Assembly (NCBI GenBank): GCA_944320955.1
Contig: CALUJL010000002.1
Span: 1-64,000, forward strand
DNA: 64,000 bases
Direction of reading: 5' to 3'
Source: an uncultured Bacteroidaceae bacterium
GTDB lineage: Bacteria; Bacteroidota; Bacteroidia; Bacteroidales; Bacteroidaceae
The translations under genes and the position numbers were made by a program. The notes beneath the pieces were generated by a model that saw only the letters and a program-made list of their open reading frames with translations, was not told the DNA's origin and made no database searches. Within the stretch, counting starts at the first letter, position 1; each line of letters opens with the position of its first letter. Positions 18,152 through 24,326 of the stretch are shown here, piece after piece.

Positions 18152-18256
18152 TTAGTCTATCTCTTGGGCGTACAGCCCGAGGCAGATGAACAGTCCGGCC
18201 AAGGACGAAATGGTGTGTCTTTTCGTTGTCATATCGGTCTTTCCTGTAATTTTCAT
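18152..18256 (-). CDS. 34-residue micro-ORF with signal-peptide features
   Basis: The TGA of the upstream 465-residue gene overlaps this ATG (ATGA at 18253-18256), a classic coupling signal. The 34-codon frame has a basic n-region (two in-frame ATGs, residues 1 and 9), a hydrophobic core LAGLFICLGLYA and then only QEID before the stop. It reads like a complete signal peptide with a four-residue remainder. It could be a secreted or membrane peptide, a leader that couples translation to the Wzy_C gene 39 bases on, or the leftover start of a lost secreted paralogue. Confidence 0.45.
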   Translation of the reverse strand: MKITGKTDMTTKRHTISSLAGLFICLGLYAQEID

Positions 18257-19650
18257 GTTACTTTCGGTTTCAGCGGTGCGCGGGTCAGGAGCAGCAGTAC
18301 ATAGTTGCCCTGCGCCGTGCGGCCGAGGATGATGTGGCGGGCATCACGGAGGAAGTAATCGAAGTAATAATAGTAGACGAGCCCCGTATGGTCGTCATAA
18401 GTCATTTCCTGCACGCTTTCCGAGATGCGGTCCGTTTCGTCCCAGATGGCCTGGCAGTTTTTCCCTTTATACGAAAGGCTGTTCACGTTATGGCTCTGCA
18501 CCTGATACAAGAAGTTGTACCAAGGCACACGCCCAATGCGGAAGTCCGGCTCCAAGAGCTTGGACATGGCTTGCCGCAGCTTCTGCCGCCGCCACTTCTT
18601 GCCGCGGCTGGCGTAGAGCCGCTCCAGCGAGTCGCGGTCCCAGGCCCGCACGATCTCGAACACCTGCAGCGTGTCCGCCTCCTCCCCGGCACCCACCCGT
18701 GCCCGGTAGCCCGCCGTGTCCTGCAGGAGGCAGACGCGGAAGGGGAACGCGTTGACCAGGTCTCCCTCGTTGTAGGCCGCGCGCAGCAATCCCGCGCCCG
18801 GGAGCGGGCGGTCGGGGCGTTCGGTCTCGTAGCGGATGTGGACGGCGGCGTAGCGGAATCCGCCCCCGGCCGTCGCCGAAGCCAGCGTGTCGAAGCGCAG
18901 CGGCGGCAGTGCCGGCCGGTCGGTGGCCTCCGCCGCTGCCGGGTCGGGCAGCACCGCACCGAGCGATACGGGCAGCCCCGAGGGGAGGGCCGTCACCTCC
19001 CGTGTCACCATCAGCAGCACGTAGTTGCCCCGGCGCGTGCGCCCCAAGACAACGTGCCGCACGCCGCGCAGCGAGTAGTCCACCGTGTGCTCCATGGAGG
19101 GCATCGAGAAATTCTCCAGACGCGGCCCGCCGACGTACGCGTCCAGCCGCGCGAGGTCGTCCCAGAGCAGCTGGCAGTTGCGCCCCCGGTAGCGGAGCGG
19201 GATGAAGTTCGTGGCGGCAGCCCGTAGCCGGCCGCTCCCGTCCCGGGCGGGCACGCGGAAGTCCGTCCCCAGCACCCGGGCCATCACTTCCGGGATGCGG
19301 GCCTCCTCCCACGTCCCTCCCCGTGCCTCGTAGATCCGGGCCAGGGAGTCCGCGTCCCAAGCCGCTACCAAGTCGTACAGCTCCACCCACCCGCGGTAAC
19401 TCTGCGCGGGGAAATGGCGGCGGTAGCCCGCCGTGTCCTCCAGGACGTACGCGCGGAAGTCGAAGGCGTTGGCCGGGGCTTTCTCGTCGTAGGCCGCGCG
19501 GGCGACTCCCTCCATGGCCAGTGGCTGCAGCGGGCGCAGCCCTTCCATCCGGATGTAGACGGCCACATGGCGGAAAGCCGTGGGGGAGGAGAAGGCCGTC
19601 AGGGCTGCCGGAAAGAGGAAGAGTAGTGATAAGAACAGTCTTTTCATCAT
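18253..19650 (-). CDS. Secreted protein with two tandem copies of the island family domain (465 aa)
   Basis: Unknown function. After a signal peptide the chain is an internal duplication. Domain 1 (about 25-215): FRHVAVYIRMEGL, DTAGYRRHF, VAAWDADSLARIYE, ARIPEVMARVLGTDF, YRGRNCQLLWDD, DYSLRGVRHVVLGRT, NYVLLMVTRE. Domain 2 (about 250-465): FRYAAVHIRYETE, DTAGYRARV, VRAWDRDSLERLYASRG, SKLLEPDFRIG, YKGKNCQAIWDE, DYFLRDARHIILGRT, NYVLLLLTRAPL. The regular match of landmarks defines one domain of about 200 residues. It lies between the 252-residue paralogue (21-base gap) and the micro-ORF. DNA is very GC-rich. Two ATG codons in a row open it. Confidence 0.82.
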   Translation of the reverse strand: MMKRLFLSLLFLFPAALTAFSSPTAFRHVAVYIRMEGLRPLQPLAMEGVARAAYDEKAPANAFDFRAYVLEDTAGYRRHFPAQSYRGWVELYDLVAAWDADSLARIYEARGGTWEEARIPEVMARVLGTDFRVPARDGSGRLRAAATNFIPLRYRGRNCQLLWDDLARLDAYVGGPRLENFSMPSMEHTVDYSLRGVRHVVLGRTRRGNYVLLMVTREVTALPSGLPVSLGAVLPDPAAAEATDRPALPPLRFDTLASATAGGGFRYAAVHIRYETERPDRPLPGAGLLRAAYNEGDLVNAFPFRVCLLQDTAGYRARVGAGEEADTLQVFEIVRAWDRDSLERLYASRGKKWRRQKLRQAMSKLLEPDFRIGRVPWYNFLYQVQSHNVNSLSYKGKNCQAIWDETDRISESVQEMTYDDHTGLVYYYYFDYFLRDARHIILGRTAQGNYVLLLLTRAPLKPKVT

Positions 19651-19671
19651 GCAAAAATATTTGGTTTTGTT

Positions 19672-20397
19672 TTAGTCCATTTCTATCATCGGTCGGGTCA
19701 GGAGCAGGAGGACGTAGCAGTTCGGCGAGTAGCGGCAGAGGACAAGCTGCTTCACGTCTTGGAAATCATAGGGGAGGCTGTAGAGGTCTCCGCCGTTCCC
19801 GCCAAAAGCGAAATTCCCGTGTTCCCTGAATACGCGCATCTTCCAGCGGTCGTCCCACAGGAGGAAGCAGTTTTCCCCTGCGTAGCTGTAGGGCACCAGT
19901 CCGCTGTAGCGGGCAAAGCCGGGGCGACCGCGGGGCTTGGCTTCTTCCTCCTGTAGCTTGCCGCCGGTCAGGCTGCGCAGGACTTTCGAGAAATCCCTTT
20001 TCCGGATTTTCCCGTTTTTCCGGGCGTAGGCCGTCGCCACGGAATCCATGTCCCAACACTGCAAGACATCCAATGAAACAAAACTGTAGTCCGATTGGCG
20101 CAGGCGGATAGAGTCTTGGCGGAACATGTCGGTCCGGTAATGGCAGGTCAGAAAATTGAAGGCTTGGCCTTCCGGGGCACGGCATCCGCTCGAGCTTATG
20201 TAAGGTACGCTGTCTTCCATTCCCCGGTCGATCAACTCGAAAATCCGGGAAACTCCCAAAATTGTGCGGCTGTCTTTCCAAAGGCCGTCCGCAAGGCTCT
20301 TGGGCGAGTTGGAGCAGGGGAGCAGCAGAACTTTGTGGGTCTGCGCACCCAAAGGTGCGCAGACTAACATGAGCCACAGGCTGAGGATTGTTTTCAT
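19672..20397 (-). CDS. Secreted protein, island paralogue family, cassette B partner
   Basis: Start at 20397 gives a signal peptide (cleavage near LGA|QT); an upstream ATG at 20430 would overlap the lipoprotein gene and add eleven residues. The 241-residue product carries FNFLTCHYRTDMF, VLQCWDMDSVATAYARK, VLRSLTGGKL, YAGENCFLLWDD, YDFQDVKQLVLCRY and CYVLLLLTRPMIEMD. It is the sister of the 251-residue protein at 15092-15847; both follow a lipoprotein gene by eight to ten bases. Function unknown. Confidence 0.8.
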   Translation of the reverse strand: MKTILSLWLMLVCAPLGAQTHKVLLLPCSNSPKSLADGLWKDSRTILGVSRIFELIDRGMEDSVPYISSSGCRAPEGQAFNFLTCHYRTDMFRQDSIRLRQSDYSFVSLDVLQCWDMDSVATAYARKNGKIRKRDFSKVLRSLTGGKLQEEEAKPRGRPGFARYSGLVPYSYAGENCFLLWDDRWKMRVFREHGNFAFGGNGGDLYSLPYDFQDVKQLVLCRYSPNCYVLLLLTRPMIEMD

Positions 20398-20407
20398 GAA
20401 GGCGGCA

Positions 20408-20932
20408 TTATTGTACAGAAAGCGTTCCATATCCGTTCCCTCCTGTAAGTGAAAAACTTGCAGAGCCTACGATCTGATAATCCAGCTCGCCTGGAATATT
20501 ATTTCCAAAAGGATCTCCAGGTTTGGGTGGAGTTGCAAACGCATCCCTTACTTTTATTGTTCCGGATGCACTAACAGTTCCTTTAGTTAATGATGAACTT
20601 TTTGTTTCTACAATACAAGTGTATTGATTCCCTCCTCCAGCCGGAAAAGCTCCGATAGACAGTGTACCTTCAGGTTGAACCGCACTTCCCGGAGGAGCAT
20701 CGTATAATGACCAAGAGGCACTTACTTTGACATTGCATGGCCCTATTGTTGCTGTAGTCGTCGCACTTCCGGCGCATACCAATACCGGCTGTGCCTCTGC
20801 GGATTTCCTCAGTACGGGGAATCCGCTTCGGGACTGGCGTTCCAGCATTTCGTCATCGTCCTCGGACGAACAGGCCGGCAACAGGCATACTGCGGCTGCC
20901 AAGACGACGGTGTTAAAAATGAGTTTTTTCAT
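20408..20932 (-). CDS. Lipoprotein B, constant N-terminus and variable C-terminus
   Basis: The 174-residue product has the same lipobox LLPAC and mature start CSSEDDDEMLERQSRSG and FPVLRKSAE as lipoprotein A. It then diverges and is longer, with KVSASWSLYD, PPGSAV, a Cys-containing segment QYTCIVETKSS, a Pro/Gly-rich insert PPKPGDPFGNN and an end GGNGYGTLSVQ. All-beta character is suggested by the alternating hydrophobic pattern. It is followed after ten bases by the 241-residue paralogue. Function unknown; surface lipoprotein is the likeliest location. Confidence 0.8.
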   Translation of the reverse strand: MKKLIFNTVVLAAAVCLLPACSSEDDDEMLERQSRSGFPVLRKSAEAQPVLVCAGSATTTATIGPCNVKVSASWSLYDAPPGSAVQPEGTLSIGAFPAGGGNQYTCIVETKSSSLTKGTVSASGTIKVRDAFATPPKPGDPFGNNIPGELDYQIVGSASFSLTGGNGYGTLSVQ

Positions 20933-21088
20933 GTTTTGTTTCTTCAGTTTTTTAAGGTTTTAATTGTTCTCCCCACATTTGTTCCTTGTTGTTGTTCCAC
21001 CCGGGGGAGATTCCGGTGGAAAGCGTTTTGTAGCATGTTCTTTTCTACTGCATGGGAAACACTTCCTTTCTTCGTATTTATAAGTCCG
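20933..21088 (-). repeat. Conserved leader upstream of lipoprotein B (copy 2)
   Basis: Copy of 16303-16456 between the discoidin-like gene and lipoprotein B. It keeps the CCACC...GGTGG hairpin (about 20998-21020) and the run of identical bases up to the lipoprotein ATG. The frame open through copy 1 is interrupted by TGA here, so it is not a conserved coding extension. Confidence 0.75.
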
Positions 21089-22094
21089 TTACCACCAGAT
21101 TTGCCGGCCGTCCTCGTAGGTGAAGATGCGCTCTTCCCGTCCTTTGGTGTGGTTGTGGAGCAGGAAGAGGGCATTGGCGGGGGCGTTGTCGTAGGTGAGT
21201 TCGGACTCCATCGTGCCGGTCCGGCGGCCGAGGGAACGCCAGCCGGAGGCGTCCCAATAGAAGAGCTCGTAGCGTTCGCCGTCGCGGATGAAGTTATCGT
21301 CGTTGCGGGGCAGGTAGTAGAACCGCCCGATGGGTACGGGACGGCCGAAGTCCGCCGCCACCCAGCCCTCGTCGGCGCGCTCGGTCATGAAGCAGGTGAG
21401 CACATCGCCGTCGAAGGCCATGGCGGGGCGGGTCTCCTCGCGTCCCCCGTCGGCGGCGAAGACGCGGCGCGGCTCCAGGCGGTTGCCGTCGGGGGCGCAG
21501 ACGGCCAGCTCCGCGATGTTGCAGTGCATGCCCGGGGCGCCGACAAAGCGGAAGTAGCGGTAGACCCCGGGGCGGGCCACGTCGACCCGCGTGAAGCGGC
21601 TCTCCGGTCGCCGCTCCACGGATCCGAGGAGTACGGCATCGCGGAAGTCGGGCCGGTTGGCTGCCTCGAAGCGTCCGCCCACGAGGTAGTCGGCGCAGTC
21701 GTCCAGCGTGTAGGAATAGCGGTACTTGCGCGTCAGGCGCAGCCTCTGCCGCCGCGCGGTGTCGGGCTTCAGCGTGCGGTTTCCCCCGGGCAGGCAGAGC
21801 ACGGGCCAGCCTGCGGGGCGGAGCGAGCCGTCGGCCTCGTAGAGGACGGGCAGGTAGGCGCAACTTTGGCCCACGGCGCGGAAAAGGGCGGAGGCCTCGC
21901 GGCCGGGGCGGACGGTGCCCCAGGCGATGGGCTGCCAGTCGCGGTTGTCGAAGACGGCCAGGTAGGCATGGCGGCGTCCGGCGAGGGCCTGTTCCACAGA
22001 AGGGGGGGTAGTCGGGCGTATTGGTGCAGGAGTTAGTAGCGAAAAGCGCAACTATAAAGAATGAAGCAAGAAAGGATATTTGTATTTTTGGCAT
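21089..22094 (-). CDS. Discoidin-like lipoprotein, frame-shifted at a G7 tract
   Basis: An ATG at 22094 opens a lipoprotein signal (ASFFIVALFATNSC) that runs into a C7 tract on the coding strand (G7 at 22002-22008) in a frame that then goes wrong. The remaining 310 codons are open in a neighbouring frame: AYLAVFDNRDWQPIAWG, YRYSYTLDDCADYLVGGRFE, YRYFRFVGAPGMHCNIAEL, AMAFDGDVLTCFM, VAADFGRPVPIGRFYYLPRNDD, which resemble the discoidin (F5/8 type C) part of secreted Bacteroidales proteins. A tract of six or nine C would join signal and body in frame. So the gene is OFF as written, by phase variation, mutation or sequencing error. It is first in the island operon. Confidence 0.72.
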
Positions 22095-22127
22095 GATTTA
22101 TGCGTATTAGTGAAAATTGGAAAGCGA

Positions 22128-22158
22128 CAAATATACAACTATTTACGGAATAAGCAAG
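22128..22158 (-). promoter_or_regulatory. Promoter of the island operon
   Basis: On the minus strand CTTG (22155-22158) is followed after 19 bases by TATATTTG (22128-22135), matching the Bacteroidetes -33 TTTG / -7 TAnnTTTG layout with one mismatch in the -33 box. The start of transcription would lie near 22121, about 27 bases before the ATG at 22094. Confidence 0.65.
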
Positions 22159-22189
22159 TCTCTTGTGCTTTTTATTTGCAAAATCCCGT

Positions 22190-22300
22190 CTATAGCCGTG
22201 CAGGGAAGCACGGAATACTCGGTCAGGGTACAGCCAAGCCCTCTCGGCCTTGCTCCAAACTTAGGCGGCTTCTCTCCATTCGGGGAGCAAGGCTGGGAAT
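22190..22300. other. Hairpin-rich extragenic element
   Basis: In the 371-base space between two minus-strand genes (22095-22465), between a terminator and the next promoter, lie two perfect stems: CCGTGC/GCACGG (22196-22201, 22208-22213) and GCCTTGCTCC/GGAGCAAGGC (22247-22256, 22284-22293). No start codon or ribosome site supports a gene. I recall similar strings as small hypothetical proteins in other Bacteroides, which suggests a dispersed extragenic repeat or small RNA. Confidence 0.5.
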
Positions 22301-22342
22301 GAATATGCAGATTAACAGTCTTAACTATCTATAGGAGATAGA

Positions 22343-22376
22343 AAAAAGTACTTCCTGCCCGCAACCGGGCAGGAAG
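22343..22376 (-). terminator. Rho-independent terminator
   Basis: Perfect 11-bp stem CTTCCTGCCCG/CGGGCAGGAAG (22351-22361, 22366-22376) with a 4-nt loop, followed on the minus strand by TACTTTTTTC. It ends the transcript of the 156-residue membrane protein gene. Confidence 0.8.
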
Positions 22377-22465
22377 AATATGGGATTATGTAATATAGGT
22401 CGGGATGAGGCTTATTGCATGTACCGTCTTCCGGCTGTGTGCCGGATGGGTTTCACTCCGTGGCC

Positions 22466-22936
22466 TTAGTTCAGGATTAGCCCCGGCACGGATATGCAAA
22501 ACCACATGACAAAAGGCGAGAGGCACAGCCCCAGGATGATCCGTTGATAGAGCTGCCGGGGGATGCAGACCAGGGCGGCGCACACAATGCCGGAGAGGAA
22601 GAACGGCGTGGCCAGCCAAAGCCCGTCGGCTTCCGACAGCTTCGGCGATTCGCCTCGCAAGAGCGAGACGATGACAATGATAGCCAAAAGACACAGATAG
22701 CCTCCCACTCCTGCCAGCCCTGCCCGCAGGATTTCCGGACGGCTGCCTGCCTTGGCCGACCAGAACAGCATCAGCAGGAAATGGGACAGGAAGAACGTGA
22801 AGGAATACCAGGTGAGCTGCGCCTGGGGGAAGAGGCCGTAGAGGACAAGGAAGGAGGCAACTTCCAAAACTAATACAGAAAGCGCAATGGACATGTACCT
22901 GTTCCATGGGCTCGATAAACTAATTGTACGATTCAT
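22466..22936 (-). CDS. Small integral membrane protein, unknown function
   Basis: This 156-residue protein has four clear hydrophobic segments (about 15-35, 42-60, 78-97, 112-130, with a possible fifth at 135-153) and short polar loops. Hydrophobic runs include LSVLVLEVASFLVLYGLF and CLLAIIVIVSLL. I do not recognise a family. It is transcribed away from the AraC-type gene and ends before a strong terminator, so it is a single-gene transcript. Start is the first ATG of the frame. Confidence 0.65.
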   Translation of the reverse strand: MNRTISLSSPWNRYMSIALSVLVLEVASFLVLYGLFPQAQLTWYSFTFFLSHFLLMLFWSAKAGSRPEILRAGLAGVGGYLCLLAIIVIVSLLRGESPKLSEADGLWLATPFFLSGIVCAALVCIPRQLYQRIILGLCLSPFVMWFCISVPGLILN

Positions 22937-23035
22937 AGTGGTATGATAATTAGAATAATGAGAAAATTAGCCACAACGTCGAATGATAATACTTTTTCGC
23001 ATGTTGGGTTTTAAGATTAACGGCATATTGGTTCC

Positions 23036-23070
23036 GCTCTGATTAGAGCCGATTTTATAAGATAAAATCG
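23036..23070. repeat. Two adjacent perfect hairpins
   Basis: GCTCT-GATT-AGAGC (23036-23049) is directly followed by CGATTTTAT-AAG-ATAAAATCG (23050-23070). They lie in the 336-base space between the divergent membrane-protein and araC genes, upstream of both. No U-run or gene end is near, so this is more like an extragenic repeat or operator-like structure than a terminator. Confidence 0.6.
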
Positions 23071-23208
23071 CTTTCCTGTTATCGTCTTATAGCATAACGC
23101 ACCTCCTTTCTTTCGTTGTAGTATTACCTTGTCGGCAGTAATATTATTTTTTACGCTGCAAAAATACGCCCCTTTTTGCAGCTGCCGTTTATATAAATCG
23201 AGCCAAAA

Positions 23209-23240
23209 TTTGCACATTTCGAGCTTCTTCTTTATATTCG
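23209..23240 (+). promoter_or_regulatory. Promoter of the AraC-type regulator gene
   Basis: TTTG (23209-23212), 20 bases, then TATATTCG (23233-23240), one mismatch from TAnnTTTG. Transcription would begin near 23247, about 26 bases before the ATG at 23273. Confidence 0.6.
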
Positions 23241-23272
23241 TGCAACTACTAATACTAATATTCGTTGCTGCT

Positions 23273-24127
23273 ATGGAACAAAATGATTGGGACAAATTCT
23301 TCTTCGTACCCACACTTGCCGACTATGATTTTGAGCGTTATGCAGACTATGTATTGCACATTTTTTGCATGCAAGGAAGCATGGATTTTACCGTCTGCAA
23401 CGTGTCCCACTGTATTGTGCCCGGCGATTATGTGATTCTTCCTTGCATTTCGCTCTTGACCCGCTATTCAGAGTCGTCTGACTTCTGCTCTTTTGTCATG
23501 GGACTGTCCAGAGAATTTGCCATTTCCTTTTCCATCCGCAGCGATTACGATATTGTGGGTTATCTCTCTTTGCTGGAAAATCCTGTAATGAAGCTTTCGG
23601 AGGGGGAATTTGCCCGCTGCTGTACCGACTTGGAACGCCTCCGTTTGCGGTTTTCCGACAGCGAAAGCCACCTTTTCCGCGAGGGCATGCTGGGCAGCCT
23701 GCTGGCCGCCCATATATTTGACCTCTACGACATACATGCCCGCGGGCACTGTCAAAAACAAATCTCCGAGCGCGGCATCGATCTCCTGCGACGCTTTGTC
23801 GAATTGCTTTCCCGGGGCGATTATTGCTGCTACCGCGACTTGGATTACTATGCGGCCTGCCTCTGCATTACGCCGCAACATCTTTCCCGAATCTGCAGGC
23901 AGGCCAGCGGCCACCCGGCTTCTTACTGGATAGACCACTTTGTGTTTCGGGAAGCCATCCGCCTCCTGAACCGGAAAGAACTGTCTTTTTCCGAAATTGC
24001 CGAACGTCTGAAATTCTCTTCCCTTTCCCATTTCAACCGCTACTTTCAGCGGCAAACCGGCCTGTCGCCCACGGAGTACAGGATCAATCTATACACGGGC
24101 AGGGGAAAAAGACAGGCCGACAGGTAG
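23273..24127 (+). CDS. AraC-family transcriptional regulator
   Basis: The start at 23273 is preferred: the frame is open further upstream, but those codons cover the predicted promoter and give an unlikely sequence. The 284-residue product has a cupin-like N-terminal sensor part (DYVLHIFCMQGSMDFTVCN, IVPGDYVIL) and a C-terminal pair of AraC helix-turn-helices: YYAACLCITPQHLSRICRQ with ASGHPASYWID, and LSFSEIAERLKFSSLSHFNR with RQTGLSPTEYR. The N-terminal third resembles Bacteroidales regulators whose ligands are mostly unknown. It lies upstream of the copper genes, but each has its own promoter signal, so control of copper export is only a possibility. Confidence 0.85.
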   Translation: MEQNDWDKFFFVPTLADYDFERYADYVLHIFCMQGSMDFTVCNVSHCIVPGDYVILPCISLLTRYSESSDFCSFVMGLSREFAISFSIRSDYDIVGYLSLLENPVMKLSEGEFARCCTDLERLRLRFSDSESHLFREGMLGSLLAAHIFDLYDIHARGHCQKQISERGIDLLRRFVELLSRGDYCCYRDLDYYAACLCITPQHLSRICRQASGHPASYWIDHFVFREAIRLLNRKELSFSEIAERLKFSSLSHFNRYFQRQTGLSPTEYRINLYTGRGKRQADR

Positions 24128-24190
24128 TTCCGCATGGCGTCCGGGTGGTTTCTCCGGGCGGTTTGCAACCGGATTGCGGGGGAAAGTCGC

Positions 24191-24198
24191 TAACTTTG
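24191..24198 (+). promoter_or_regulatory. Putative -7 box of the copA promoter
   Basis: TAACTTTG matches TAnnTTTG; 129 bases lie between it and the copA ATG. A TTTG at 24162-24165 is 25 bases upstream, longer than the usual 19-21, so the -33 box is doubtful. Confidence 0.4.
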
Positions 24199-24326
24199 CA
24201 GCGGTTTGGACGAAAAACCGCTGCCGTCCCGTATGTATCGAAGTTGCCCGGAGCCGGAGAGAGGACGGGCATTCAGCGTAGGAATGGCAGGAGAATGTCC
24301 GGAAAACAGAAAGTGAAAGGAACAAT

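Noticed and set aside
20944..21174. Conserved upstream peptide in both lipoprotein leaders (frame with VSHAVEKN and GTNVGRTIKTLK)
   Set aside because: Neither copy has a usable start codon within the leader, one copy is out of frame with the lipoprotein, and similarity is explained by the DNA duplication.
22190..22300. Signal recognition particle RNA (GGTCAGG...CAGCCAAG resemblance)
   Set aside because: The GGAA-type apical loop and internal-loop order of SRP helix 8 are absent between the two matching parts.
23017..23313. 98-residue minus-strand frame overlapping the araC start
   Set aside because: It covers the araC promoter and the hairpins, has no ribosome site and no protein-like composition.
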